Shown in pieces: positions 23,656 through 34,765 of a DNA stretch of 64,000 nt; positions within the stretch are counted from its first letter, which is position 1, and the number at the start of each line of letters is the position of its first letter. The stretch comes from Reticulitermes speratus (taxonomy: Eukaryota > Arthropoda > Insecta > Blattodea > Rhinotermitidae). Below the pieces are notes generated by a model. That model was not told the DNA's origin, did no database searches, and worked only from the letters and a program-made list of their open reading frames with translations. The translations under genes were made by a program, and so were the position numbers. Where the stretch lies: NCBI GenBank assembly GCA_021186555.1, contig JAJKFL010000004.1, forward strand, positions 37,967,351-38,031,350, written 5' to 3'.

Positions 23656-24669
23656 GTTTTTATAACCTAAATTATATTCAGTTCGTGCCTCGCAGTAAAC
23701 ATTTTCGTCTGGTTATATGGAGCTGGATCCATAGTCTCGTTATTTAAAAGCCACACTAAGTATTTTTACACATAAATTTGACTATCAAGCTGGTGCTCTA
23801 ACTACGTAGGCAAGTGCAACGAACGTGTATTCCAAGCAAGGCTCAAACCTCGGACACTGTCCATAGTAATATTCGTAAGAAGTATTATCACTGTCACTTC
23901 TCTCACGATCTTCCGTTTAGTTTACTCTTCGTCTGTTTGGTAAAATCCTTTCTCTCTCCCTCTCTCTTTAGATTTTACAGGGCGTATTTTTTAGTTGCTT
24001 AAACTGAATTATTTAAACGTAATTTTCCAGTTCAGCAGTGTAAACGCCACTTGTCACGGCTCCAGACACGCAAGTAACCCCAAACAGCTACCGTTAGCAA
24101 ATTCATCTAGCAGGACATTTGACCAACGCAGTGATGTGACAACATCGACTTTTATTACTGTTTTATTGTGTGTAACAGCTGACCGCTGAATTTATCATAC
24201 AATTCAATTAATTCAATGCGGTTCAATTGTCGGTTTTGTTTTTACGTGTTGTAGTTGGCCGACTGATGGCGCGTTTCAGCTTCTAATGGGGAAGTTTTAT
24301 GCCCTTGTTAACTCGGTTAATCAGAGCCTGTAGCCAGCGGCTACTCTGTCTTAACTTAAAGTTCGTGTGTCGAAATGCGCAGTTGCAGTATCGTTTGACA
24401 CGTGTCATTTTAAGGGATTCGCAGTTATTGTAATTGGTAAACACCGTGGTAAAATTTGGATTTCGAGGTATGAGACGTGTTTTCTCGAGTAATCTGAACT
24501 GACCATCAGTGGATTTGAAAGAAAGATATTGAGACGAACTCGGATGAAAGACATAATAATGAATTATACAAATTATATTATGAGCCATGTATGTCAGTTG
24601 TTGAGTTGAGAAGGCTAGGGTAAGCTGGACATACTCAAAATCTGGATAGTAAACGCCTACCAAGGTGAT
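23656..24669. other. Unassigned segment
   Basis: No repeat or gene recognised. Moderately AT-rich, with scattered short open frames only. Confidence 0.5.
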
Positions 24670-24821
24670 TCTGAACAATACTATTGGTGGTAAAATACCT
24701 GTAGGTAAAACTAAAGGAAGATGGATTGAGGCAGTAGAAGAAGATCCTAACAATACACTGGACATCAGATATTGTAGAAAAGAGAAAGAATTTATAGACA
24801 AGTGTAGAGAGGCTATATAGA
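24670..24821 (+). mobile_element. LINE relic, last codons of the ORF
   Basis: The plus frame reads PVGKTKGRWIEAVEEDPNNT and continues LDIRYCRKEKEFIDKCREAI to a TAG at 24819-24821. This matches the shared tail pattern of RTE and related LINEs (RP..RW...VEEDL..L.I..WR..A.DR..WR.I). It sits directly against the 22-bp array. No 5' part is preserved. Confidence 0.7.
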
Positions 24822-24831
24822 GAAGACCTTG

Positions 24832-25512
24832 GCCTGATATCGGACTCTTGTTGGCCTGATATCGGACTGTTGTTGGCCTGATATCGGACTGTTGTTGGCC
24901 TGATATCGGACTGTTGTTGGCCTGATATCGGACTGTTGTTGGCCTGATATCGGACTGTTGTTGACCTGATATCGGACTGTTGTTGGCCTGATATCGGACT
25001 GTTGTTGGCCTGATATCGGACTGTTGTTGGTCTGATATCGGATTGTTGTTGGTCTGATATCGGACTGTTGTTGGCCTGATATCGGACTGTTGTTGGCCTG
25101 ATATCGGACTGTTGTTGGCCTGATATCGGACTGTTGTTGGCCTGATATCGGACTGTTGTTGGCCTGATATCGGACTGTTGTTGGCCTGATATCGGACTGT
25201 TGTTGACCTGATATCGGACTGTTGTTGGCCTGATATCGGACTGTTGTTGGCCTGATATCGGACTGTTGTTGGCCTGATATCGGACTGTTGTTGGCCTGAT
25301 ATCGGACTGTTGTTGGCCTGATATCGGACTGTTGTTGGCCTGATATCGGACTGTTGTTGGTCTGATATCGGACTGTTGTTGGCCTGATATCGGACTGTTG
25401 TTGGCCTGATATCGGACTGTTGTTGGCCTGATATCGGACTGTTGTTGGCCTGATATCAGACTGTTGTTGGCCTGATATCGGACTGTTGTTGGCCTGATAT
25501 CGGACTGTTGCG
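24832..25512. repeat. 22-bp satellite (about 31 copies)
   Basis: Unit words GGCCTGATATCGGACTGTTG with rare GACC/GTCT and CAGACT variants. The minus-strand open frame of 252 codons is an artefact of the stop-free repeat. Confidence 0.96.
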
Positions 25513-25635
25513 CGTAGAAGAAGAGGAAGAAGAAGTATGCATGTAAAATAAATAAATATATTTATATACATTGCTGGAGAACGCTGTGAACTGCTAGTAT
25601 TATAGCGACGGTAATAGACGAATTAAATACTGCGT

Positions 25636-25785
25636 GTGGAGCATTGGTGGAATGGTAGCGACACTGGGAAACCGAAATCTGTCCCACTGCTATTTGGTTC
25701 ACCACAAATCCCACATGGACTAGCCTAGGATTGAACCCGAACTTCGATGTGACAGGCCTGCGACTAACCGTCTAAATGCCGTATA
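25636..25785 (-). mobile_element. SINE family E (tRNA-like head)
   Basis: The minus strand has GGGTTCAATCCTAGG (B-box type) after a degraded head, then a body whose complement contains GCATTGGTGGAATGG and CTGTCCCACTG. The same body recurs at 30261, 31958 and 37715. Confidence 0.6.
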
Positions 25786-25829
25786 TTTTTGTGTTTGGTG
25801 AAAAAAACTTACCACTAATGTTTTACTTA

Positions 25830-26124
25830 AGGTAAAAGCAATCCCATTTACAGGCCTGGACAGGCCCTTAGGGTCCCAGGAGGTTGAGGCTGTCAGATTT
25901 ATAGACAATCGGCACATGAAGTGGTAAGGTTGTCAGCCCTACGCACCGGCCGCCTTTACACCCCAGGAAATATTCCTGGTACTCATTTCTGCTAGGGACT
26001 GAGTCGACCCAGGGCCATAGTGCGGCCGAAGATTATGTCAATGAAAAATTGTAATGACACCATCGGGAATCGAACCCGCGACCTTCCGGCTTGTAGCGCA
26101 GTGCCTCAACCAACCGCGTGCCCC
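25830..26124 (-). mobile_element. SINE family A with intact target duplication
   Basis: Full-length copy: the head complement contains GGGAATCGAACCCGCGACC, the body carries the family blocks, and the 3' end is at the left. AATGTTTTACTTA occurs at both borders (25817-25829 and 26125-26137), a 13-bp target duplication made by LINE machinery. Confidence 0.95.
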
Positions 26125-26137
26125 AATGTTTTACTTA

Positions 26138-26868
26138 GATTAACAAAAGCTGCGGTCCCCATTATCGCCTCCCCTCCCCCCGAAATTGCAAAACTTTTGA
26201 TGCGCGTTTTTTCAAGAGCGTAACAAAGTGGTTGGTGAGGGGATGCTGTAATCGAAAATGCGAACTTTACAGAAACTTTGGTGCGGCAGTTGGCAGAGGA
26301 CGGCGCATACTGCCATCTAGCATCAACAAGAGTAACTACAACAGCTGGTTACATTGCTATCACTATAGAGGGCGGGAGAACTTCTATCTTGCTGAACAGC
26401 TGTCGAATTTGCTGGTTGGATATCGAAAACTTATGCTTCGTGTTTAAGATGCTGCGATGACAAGAGGAAACTCAATTACTAAGAAATATCTGTCTGTGAT
26501 AATCGATACAAGCTGGACTCAGCTTTTGGGACATTCAGGGAAGGCGGAGAAATATGACAAGCTTTTAGCTGGAAATACGTAAATACTTGTATACGACGGA
26601 AACTGTGCTTACGACAGCTTTGTTAAGAACAAATTTTGTAGCAAAGATGTCAACACGGAAGGCATACTTTTGAAGTTAGGAACTCCTAACAAATTGTATT
26701 AATTTCACAAATTTCGTGACTTAAACGTACAGAAACACACAGAGTGGCGCAAAAGTCACTCGACACTCCTCTCTACACATGTTACCTGCAGTGACATGCG
26801 CCTTTTAACACTCTGTATAATGAAATAAATCAAAATTTTGGCAAACACATCTTTGGATGTTGATCTTG
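26138..26868. other. Unassigned segment
   Basis: No supported gene. Short overlapping frames around 26232-26460 show no family features. Confidence 0.5.
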
Positions 26869-26910
26869 ACCCTGAATATGGGACCGACACGTTGTCCCGA
26901 AACGTCGGTA
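26869..26910 (+). ncRNA. Hammerhead-like motif with one core change
   Basis: Stem I ACC/GGT surrounds CTGAATA (consensus CUGANGA, so one mismatch at 26877), a perfect GGGAC/GTCCC stem II and GAAACGTC at 26899-26906. This is a single copy of the unit amplified at 54655-55302. The core change probably reduces or abolishes cleavage. Confidence 0.6.
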
Positions 26911-26984
26911 AATAATTACCACACACGCCGTGTAATTACCCAGAAGACCACAGATTTCAAATCTTGGATTAGCCTAACAGCATG

Positions 26985-27270
26985 AGTATAATAACACAAT
27001 TAATTAATTATTTTATTCCAACAAATGCTCTACACTATTTTAGTGTTTTTTTTGTCCCTATATATGTTTCGGCACTTATAGTGCCATCCTCAGGGGTGTC
27101 GTCGAGAGTTCACAGTGTTCAAATGCATCCAATTCACTTTCAGAACATAAATTCACTATCAATGTATGTGATATGTACATATGTAACATATGTACATATG
27201 TAGGGACAAGAAAACACTAAAATAGTGTAGTGCATTTGTTGGAATAAAATGATTAATTAATTATTAAAAT
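26985..27270. repeat. Fold-back element with a hammerhead in the left arm
   Basis: The left arm (TTATTCCAACAAATG, CACTATTTTAGTG, GTCCCTA) is repeated inverted at about 27200-27265 (TAGGGACAAG, CACTAAAATAGTG, CATTTGTTGGAATAA). The right arm begins at the base where the left-arm hammerhead would cut. The spacer contains CATATGTACATATGT palindromes. Confidence 0.7.
27053..27098 (-). ncRNA. Hammerhead ribozyme motif with altered stem III
   Basis: On the minus strand stem I (CCC/GGG) encloses CTGAGGA, a perfect 6-bp stem II GGCACT/AGTGCC with loop ATA, and GAAAC followed by ATATATA. The triplet base expected as G is A, whereas the partner arm retains ATATGTA, so the ancestral triplet was probably GUA. 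Confidence 0.6.
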
Positions 27271-28155
27271 GCACGGTATATATATAATATAAAATAATAA
27301 CACAAATAATACATTACGTAGGTCTCTCCTAAATATCATCCATAAAGTAACTAAAGTGGTCATCATATTCAGTTCTATATCTATAAAATAAATTGAACAA
27401 CATTTTTAACATGCTGTATAGAAAGAACGCCATAAAATACACGATAACATTTTCTTGGTAGACTTAAAACGCCTGAAAACAGAAGTCGCCTATTTCTCGT
27501 AGATGTTCCAACACTTAATTCAGAACTCTATACTAGGAGGCGCTAGTGTCGCCTCACGTCATATGTTTCATACGAAAGCCATGTTGTTAACACCGAATGT
27601 CGGACACACGAAGTAACAAGGTCAGGGTAGCCTCTATCGGCATAACGTACAAACTTTTGTAAAAGTGACCTCATAAGTCTATCTTTCCCTTAACGAAAGG
27701 AGGCAGGCGAAAGATTTTGTAAAAGACTTCATCCTGTTATAATTCCATGAGTTCACGCTAGATGGCGAACGACAGATATCCGCAGAAATCGATAGTTTCT
27801 CACTGTACTACAGCGCTACGTAGCGGCGGTCTAGTGAAGCTCCTTGCAGTCGGCTAGCAACAGATTCTTTTCGACGCGAAATGGTGTGAATGTTAACTTC
27901 GTAGCATAATTATATTAAATGAAATGCATTTTTCTAAGAAATTGCAAATTTCTGGTTGATGAAAATTGACACAAGCATAATTTAGGGTTCTCTGTGCCAT
28001 GTCTTTCATAGACAAATTTGATATATATATATATATATTAACAACCCTGTCCAAAGACACTAATTTGAAACCATTCTTGAAAAAACACCTTATTGAAAAA
28101 ACGATGAAAGGTGTGTTTACAAGCAAATCATGATAAAATATACTCAGTAGCTTCA
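27271..28155. other. Unassigned segment
   Basis: AT-rich with a TATA-type dinucleotide run near 28020-28038. No gene or family recognised. Confidence 0.5.
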
Positions 28156-28159
28156 GTTT

Positions 28160-28458
28160 ATGGTAAAGCAAATTGTCCCTGTAGAAGCCATGGAGGCACA
28201 TGGGGAGGTGAGGTATAGCTCCACTCATTCTTAAACTCGACATTAGAGGGAGTTAAGTGGTGAGCTTCACGCTGCGGCCGCTTTACTGTCGAGGAAAGAC
28301 ACCCACGTACCAATCAAACAGAACTCAAGATGCGCCCCAGAGCCGGTCTGAACCCCTCTAGAAGAGAATAGCCTGTTGCTCCGACCGGGAATCAAACCAC
28401 GGTTCCTTGGTTGCCAGCCCGTAGCCTAGTCATTATACCGACTGCGCTATACCGGCTG
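28160..28458 (-). mobile_element. SINE related to family B (second subfamily)
   Basis: On the minus strand AGCCGGTATAGCGCAGTCGG begins the tRNA-like head, and GGTTTGATTCCCGG is the B box. The body contains the complements of GCCATGGAGGCACATGGGG and ATTCTTAAACTCG. It shares layout but not detailed sequence with family B. Confidence 0.8.
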
Positions 28459-28625
28459 ATATTCTCACTGTGGCCATTTACGCAGTTTTAACATAGCAAA
28501 ACGGTTCATGTTAAGTGTGTGTGCAGTTATGTTAATGCTGTATCATCAGGCACTGTGAAGGTGAGGTGGTTTGTAGTAATAAGCGTGATATAAGTTTGTT
28601 GTTATCGCTATACCGTCACCTTATG

Positions 28626-29030
28626 CAGCGTGTTTCATAAGTCCATCCGGGATTTAGAGGCTTGGCCGTGCAGTAGCAAACCCACATATAAGAGATAAAA
28701 GCATGCCAACGGATAGAGGAAATGTAAAAGTTTTTTTCGTGACAGATGCGATGGCGTAGTTACCCGTTTCTCCGCTAGGAGGCAGTGGTGTGCAGACATG
28801 GCGTTTTCAGGCTACCATCGACGTTCATATGTTGGAACGTGTGTGGCAGGAGCTAGATTACAGGATTGACGTCTGTCGAGTCACCAAAGGGGGACATATT
28901 GAACATTTGTAAGGTAGGTTCAAAATTTGGATATGTACTCTTTTCATTGACATGCTCTCATCCCGCGTGTGTGATTTGGCTCCTGAGCTACAGACCTCCG
29001 AAATCCCGGAGGGATTTATGAAACACTCTG
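28626..29030 (+). mobile_element. Internally deleted Tc1/mariner element
   Basis: Inverted ends CAGCGTGTTTCATAAGTCC and, on the other strand, CAGAGTGTTTCATAAATCC continue into CCGGGAT for about 28 bp. TA follows the right end at 29031-29032; the left flank is TG instead, probably mutated. Only the last codons of a transposase remain inside, so the copy is non-autonomous. Confidence 0.8.
28814..28912 (+). pseudogene. Mariner-type transposase, C-terminal remnant
   Basis: The frame reads TIDVHMLERVWQELDYRIDV then CRVTKGGHIEHL and a TAA at 28910-28912. The W.ELDYR.DVCR.TKG.HIEHL ending is widespread in insect mariner/IS630-like transposases, enzymes that cut and join DNA at TA sites. The DDE catalytic domain is absent; a deletion has brought the element's left end close to this tail. 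Confidence 0.78.
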
Positions 29031-29035
29031 TATTG

Positions 29036-29068
29036 TAGGAAGCCGGGATAGCTCAGTCATTATACTGA
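29036..29068 (+). mobile_element. SINE head fragment
   Basis: AGCCGGGATAGCTCAGTCAT resembles the head of the subfamily at 28160-28458. It stops abruptly where the family B SINE at 29085 begins with its target duplication. Confidence 0.45.
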
Positions 29069-29084
29069 TTACGGGATTGGCGAA

Positions 29085-29368
29085 GTGGGCCGCGATAACA
29101 CAGTTGATATAGCGACTCGCTACGAGCTGGACGGTCCGGGGATCGAATCCCGGTGGGGGCGAGATTTTCAGCACCCGTCCAGATCGGTCCTGGGGGGCCA
29201 CACAGCCTCGTATACAATGGGTACTGGGTCTCTTTCCCGGGGGTAAAGCGGTCGAGGCGTGGAGTTGACCACCCACCCCATCTAGCGCCGAGGTTAAAGA
29301 AAGAGTTGAGCTATAACTCTACTCCCCCTCTGGGCCTTCATGGCCTGTTCTAGGGTGAACCTTTACCT
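29085..29368 (+). mobile_element. SINE family B, full length with 16-bp target duplication
   Basis: TTACGGGATTGGCGAA occurs at 29069-29084 and 29369-29384. Between them lie the tRNA-like head (GCGACTCGCTACGAGCTGG, then GGGGATCGAATCCC) and the complete body ending GGCCTTCATGGCCTGTTC. This is the best reference copy of the family in the window. Confidence 0.95.
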
Positions 29369-29384
29369 TTACGGGATTGGCGAA

Positions 29385-30040
29385 ATTGGACCTGTTCCCA
29401 GTAAGGCAAGCGATTTTTCCTTTCGCCATCTCCTCCCGCTCTCTTCTATACAATCCGTACAGGCGGTGGTGGGGGGGGGGGGGCCGTGTCCGCCGAAGCG
29501 TTACGGTTACAGTCAGTGCCATCTCTTGCCGAGGACAGAAACAAGTGAAACTTCAGTCTTGACACTTCCAGTGTTAGTCTGCACGGACCACAGTCACGTT
29601 ATCGAGCTGCTGTTATGTGGGCTACAGGCTACAGGCTACAGGCTACAGGCTACAGGATACAGGCCCAAGAACTACGTATATACAGACGTACAACTGACCT
29701 TCTGTGGTATCTTATAGTGCTTGAGTTTCAAAACGCGTCATTCCCAGAAGTACCCTTACTTTCATACGGTACAGTCTGTAACACCTGTCTACTTAACTTT
29801 GTACACACGAAGACCGAAGTGAGAGACATTTTCGTTTAGAGAAAAGAAGAAAGTCACTTTGTTAGAAGGTTCCTATTCTTAGACCGCTCGTCCTTCTGAC
29901 AGGAATATTATCAAAATAAATGGTGATAGTAATACAATGTCTTGACACAAGGGACGCGGAATTTTGATTTCTGGTAATAGTGAAGAGAATAGTTTGGAAA
30001 ATTTATTTGATTGACTTTAATGTAAAGGGGATAATTTTAA
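29385..30040. other. Unassigned segment with (GCTACAG)n
   Basis: About five GCTACAG units lie at 29618-29665, and a G-run (about 14) near 29470. No gene recognised. Confidence 0.55.
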
Positions 30041-30353
30041 TTTAAAATAGGGAGGGCTGCATGATAGCATGCAGTAGCAACTTGGAGATTGGAAACCATC
30101 TCAGCATTTGATTGAAGACAGAGTAAAACCAAGAAAACCTTCGTCGAGATGGCCCTTTAAACACTAAAAAAAAAGTTAAAGTGTTTTTCCATCCAATGGC
30201 CTCCGATTTCTCAAAAAGCAATGCTTTTTGGTCCTTTTTGTAAAAGCAACTTAGACGAAGATGGGGATGGAGCAATGGTGGAATAATATTGACAGGGGAA
30301 AACTGAAGTACTGGGAGAAAAAACTGTCCCAGTGCCACTTGTTCTGTATTATA
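30041..30353. other. Unassigned sequence ending in a SINE E body fragment
   Basis: GGAGCAATGGTGGAATAAT and CTGTCCCAGTGCCACTT at about 30269-30343 match SINE E bodies elsewhere. The head is missing and the TTAA element follows. Confidence 0.5.
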
Positions 30354-31396
30354 TTAAAGACTCAGTCCGTACCGCGCAGAAAACACACTCCGTCTCAGTT
30401 ATACAAACCAGTCAGTTAATGTTGTACAGTGAAATAATCGCTGTTTGTTCTGAGATCCACACAAAACACATAAATACGTTCGTACCGCGCAGTAAACACA
30501 CTCCGTCTCAGTTATACAAACCAGTCAGTTAATGTTGTACAGTGAAATAATCGTTGTTTGTCCTGAGATCCACACAAAACACATAAAACACTGTGGGCAA
30601 ACGTAGATTGTGAATGTAACATGTGGTCGTTAGTAACCACTGGCTTTAGAGGGTTACAGTCGTACGCGCAGTAAAACACTCCGTGTCAGTTATACAAACC
30701 AGTCAGTTAATGTTGTACAGTGAAAAATCGCTGTTTGTTCTGAGATCACACAAAACACATAAATACACTGGTGGCAGAACGTAATTGTGATGTAACATGG
30801 TACGTATGCAACCATGGCTTAGAGGGTTCAGTCCGTACCGCGCAGTAAACACACTCCGTCTCAGTTATACAAACCAGTCAGTTAATGTTGTACAGTGAAA
30901 TAATCGCTGTTTGTTCTGAGATCCACACATAACACATAAATACACTGTGTGGGCAGAACGTAGAATTGTGAAGTTAACATGGTGGTACGTATAGCAACCA
31001 CTGGGCTTTAGGGGTTACAGTCCGTACGCGCAGTAAACACACTCCGTCTCAGTTATACAAACCAGTCAGTTAATGTTGTACAGTGAAATAATCGCTGTTT
31101 GTTCTGAGATCCACACAAAACACATAAATACACTGTGTGGGCAGAACGTAGATTTGTGAATGTTAACATGGTGGTACGTTAGTAACACTGGGCTTAAGGG
31201 TTACAGTCCGTACGCGCAGTAAACACACTCCGTCTCAGTTATACAAACCAGTCAGTTAATGCTGTACAGGGAAATAATCGCTGTTTGTTCTGAGATCCAC
31301 ACAAAACACATAAATACACTGTGTGGGCAGAACGTAGAATTTGTGAATGTTATACCTGGCGGTACATATAGTAACTACTGGGCTTTAGAGGGTTAA
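30354..31396 (-). mobile_element. TTAA-ended element with internal repeats, locus 2
   Basis: Bounded by TTAAAGACTCAGTCCG at 30354 and GGGCTTTAGAGGGTTAA ending at 31396. Six inverted copies of the 114-bp unit are present; from the second on, most are joined to the 70-bp terminal part, giving a unit near 180 bp with junction GGGTTACAGTCCG. Some internal units show many small losses. Confidence 0.7.
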
Positions 31397-31775
31397 TCTC
31401 ATAAAACAAAGACATCGTGAAATTCCACTATACAACGATTTACAGCGCTGCATGACGGCAGAATTACTAACTCCTTTTTCACCACTGCATCACAGCGCCT
31501 CTATGGGCCGCATTACGAAATTCTTCGACGTACGAGACTTTAGCTACGTGCAAGGGCAGCTCTGACAATTAAATACGGTTGGCGTTGCGGCATTTCAAAG
31601 TCCTGCAAAATGTGGTCTTTGTATGCCCGCATAATCAATTATGTGTACCAGGCACAGGACGTTCTAACAGTTACAACATTCCAATGTGATCGCCCCCTGT
31701 GATTCTTGCATCTCTGTGAAGTCGCGGCGTCAAGCAAGAAAACAATTCTTAAGGAACATAAGCACCGTTAACACT

Positions 31776-31809
<34 letters not shown>

Positions 31810-31957
31810 GAGAAAAAAAAAGAAACAAGGAAAAAGTGAAAGTATTTACTTTTATTTCCAGCGCCCTGCAATGAGCGAAAGAAAATTGCTTTGTTTGCAG
31901 ATTCCCAGGCTTTGATCGCTTGTATTTTTGATAAGAGTATTATTAAGATGAAGATGA
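31397..31957. other. Unassigned segment with a long G-run
   Basis: A pure G-run of about 32 bases lies at 31777-31808, followed by an A-rich stretch. Nothing else recognised. Confidence 0.6.
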
Positions 31958-32075
31958 GTATGGAGCAATGGTGGAATGATCTGACGGGGAAAATCGCAGT
32001 ACAAGGACACAAACCTTTCCCAGTCCCACCTTGTCCACCAAAAATCCAACATGGACTGGCCTGGAATTGTATGTG
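31958..32075 (-). mobile_element. SINE family E fragment
   Basis: GGAGCAATGGTGGAATGAT, CCCAGTCCCACCTTGTCCAC and CAACATGGACTGGCCTGG follow the order of the copy at 25636. The tRNA-like head is missing. Confidence 0.55.
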
Positions 32076-32097
32076 ATATGAGGAACTAAATTCGAGT

Positions 32098-32395
32098 ACG
32101 CGGTGGAGCAGTTGGTTGAGGCACTGCGCTACCAGCCGGAAGGTCGCGGGTTCGATTTTTGATGGGGTCATTGAGATTCCGGTCGCAATATGGCCCTGGG
32201 TGGGTCGACCCAGCCTCTAACAGAAATGAGTACCAGGGTATCTCCTGAGGAGTAAAGACGGCCAGTGCGTAGGGTGACAACTTTGCCACCTTCATGATGC
32301 CGGTTGTTTAGAAATTCTGGAAGCCTCTAATTCGAGCAGCCCTAAGGGCCTAACCAGGCCTGTATGGGGATTGTTTCACCTTGCTATAAGGAAGT
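32098..32395 (+). mobile_element. SINE family A, tRNA-derived
   Basis: Head GTTGGTTGAGGCACTGCGC and GGTCGCGGGTTCGATT, then the body with CGGCCAGTGCGTAGGG and the CCTTCATG segment. The copy is more diverged than others, with several small losses, so it is older. Confidence 0.88.
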
Positions 32396-32574
32396 AATTT
32401 CTATGTGTTATGGTGTTATGGGAACCATACGAAACACTTAATTACTGTATGCGGACAAAATGTACTTTCTAATGTTAAACCCGGAGCTACGTACAGCATC
32501 AAATACACTTTAGACGTTTAATTAGATACAGCAGCGTTTCGTATAAAACCTCTCGCATACAAGGTGCGTGACGA

Positions 32575-32620
32575 TGGCTTTATGAAAACCCGAAACATGT
32601 AGCGGGTTCTGAAGGATAAA
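32575..32620 (+). repeat. Decayed hammerhead-like motif
   Basis: GTGACGA (consensus CUGANGA), TGG...CCC as stem II, and GAAACATGTA lie in the right order. The first core base differs and stem I does not pair. Confidence 0.4.
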
Positions 32621-32640
32621 ATATATTATCTGAAAAATAT

Positions 32641-33869
32641 AGTTGTGACTGACGGGCTGGCCGTTTATTGGTCAGTACCGTATTGTTAGAGTCCGTACGG
32701 TAGCAACATTTTTCCCACATATAATCGTTATTGCCAACGCACTTAGTCCACCGGGCCACAAGTTACTGTATGAACAATGAGCAGTACAGCCAACACAACT
32801 AAATTAAAAAAAAATATTTCTGGATACTTTCTGACTCACCAAAATATAATATTTAATAATTGTAATAATAAATAAATATAATACCCAGATACATTTTTTC
32901 AGGTCGTTTAGGTTCCACACTTCACTGCACTTATATTACGTGAAATTTATTTCACATTATCTTTATCTTGCCTTTATATTTTCAAGGGTTTTCTTCCGTT
33001 CTTTAATTTCCGTTTTCTACTATATTCCCAGTCTCCCACATTGAATTTGTCTTGCATTTATACATTAGTCTCTCTCTTTCCCTTATATTCCTTCCTAGTG
33101 ACCACATTGTTTATTCTTCATTCGCTAGACATGGCTACACGATCTCGGCGTTCTATTTTGTATTTTTATTTATCACTGACGAAGTAATATACATCCATTT
33201 CTACACATTTCGTTTCTCCCTTTATTTTTCTTTGCCTCGTGAACAATGCTTCTTGAATAATGGAATAATTTACTTGAGACAAGACAGTAACCTGTTATTA
33301 CAAAATAAAACACATTGTTGTGAAGCTGACTACACTACAGGCATCCAAGTGACAGAGCCAAAATATATTTTTATTAACATCACTAAATACTTACTATATT
33401 GTAGACGGATCCGAATAAAAGTGACACGCCTTAACAATACGTGTATTTTAAGTCATACAGAAAATTAGTTACATTGAGAGTTGTTCGTTAACGTAACAAA
33501 ATAAAGTTACAATACAGATGCATGTAAGAGTGGAATATGAGCCTCGATAATAGGTTTCAAATGTCATATATTTTTAAGTGTTTTATATATATATATATAC
33601 ACTTCCAACACCAAATTTATGGTGTCAGTCAAGTGTGAAAGATGAATTGGACGGACTGACTGACATGTCAGCGACGCACAGACCTAGCAGTTCAATAAAA
33701 CCACTCAACAGAGTTTGGTAACATTACTTTCCTCAGTACAGCTGTCAAGATTACACCACGATACGGCGGGCTTATGTCGCTTTCACAAATCAGAGTCTGG
33801 AGAATTGTGGCCGATGGAGTGCAGATAATTTTGAAACGTGTTTTTAACGTGTTTTAACGTTTAGTGTTC
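32641..33869. other. Unassigned AT-rich segment
   Basis: A 138-codon plus-strand frame (33052-33468) starts with a hydrophobic, Ser/Leu-rich stretch but shows no known family. I take it as chance in AT-rich DNA. Confidence 0.5.
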
Positions 33870-34060
33870 CATTAGGAGATCTGATGTTTCACAGCAGTGA
33901 AGTTTGAAGATTACGTCTTCTGGGATGATACCGTGTAGATTGGTAAATGGCTACAGACGTTTCGTTTGTCTCCTACCTGAAGATGTAGACATTACGAAAC
34001 GTCTGTAACTATTTACCAATATACACGGTATCATACCCAAAAAGACTTAAATATCCGCAT
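33870..34060. repeat. Fold-back element with hammerhead-like tip
   Basis: GATACCGTGTAGATTGGTAA, CTACAGACGTTTCG and their inverted counterparts at 33996-34035 form two arms of about 50 bp. The turn contains CTGAAGA. Confidence 0.75.
33970..34010 (+). ncRNA. Hammerhead-like motif
   Basis: CTGAAGA at 33977-33983, short stem II GTA/TAC, GAAACGTC at 33996-34003. Stem I next to the core does not pair well; the long arms of the fold-back could compete with ribozyme folding. Confidence 0.45.
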
Positions 34061-34511
34061 TCCATTGGACTTATAATTAATTTATTGCAGCTGTAAAAAT
34101 CTGTTTCAAAATTTTGTTAAGACAAAATACTTTTTTTTGTATTTATTTCAATGTGGATCTACATGGCACCGAGATACTTTAACATATAAGCAGCGTGGAG
34201 TAATGAAAAGCTGCACTTCATAACAGGCGCTAGTGCTTTTCAGGATAAAACATTTTAAATTTATTTAAATGTAAGTTAACATGAGGTTTGATACTGAGTT
34301 GGCATTAAGGCAAAAAATACACTTGACCGCCAAATTAAAAAAATAATAATATAATAAGCCATAATTATTAAGAAAAATCAGTTAATGGTGTTAGCAAAAT
34401 GATTACCCTTCGCCTGAGAATCACATTAGACCCATTATTACACTTTGTGGATAACAGTACGAGTAATTAAAACATTAACCAACTTAATCACTTAATAAAA
34501 TACATTCAGAA
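34061..34511. other. Unassigned AT-rich segment
   Basis: No feature supported. Confidence 0.5.
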
Positions 34512-34567
34512 GTAACTATAAAATTCCTACATGTTTCGGCACCGCGGTGCCATCATCAGGGAGTTAC
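34512..34567 (-). ncRNA. Hammerhead ribozyme motif, best-formed copy
   Basis: On the minus strand GTAAC...TCC pairs with GGA...GTTAC as stem I, with an asymmetric internal loop. Then come CTGATGA (34559-34553), a perfect stem II GGCACC/GGTGCC with loop GCG, GAAAC and ATGTA with predicted cleavage after the base at 34528. The internal loop in stem I is where natural hammerheads make their activating loop contact. Confidence 0.8.
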
Positions 34568-34765
34568 CTAAACAAACGAACATAAGGCCAGCACGCTTAT
34601 GTAGGTACTTTGTCGACAAAATGTCGCATGTTACACCATTGTCTAAGGATTACAGTGTACATTTAAACTACGAGTAGTTTCGACACAATTCAGTTTTTAC
34701 GTCTTCACGATGTCAGCGCCACGCCACTGCACCAAACCTAACAACGAGGGTACTTTCATCCGCCA

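Noticed and set aside
24283-24801. 172-codon minus-strand frame
   Set aside because: Its C-terminal to N-terminal span overlaps a LINE tail on the plus strand that explains the sequence better.
33052-33468. 138-codon frame with hydrophobic start
   Set aside because: AT-rich, no recognised motif, biased composition typical of chance frames.
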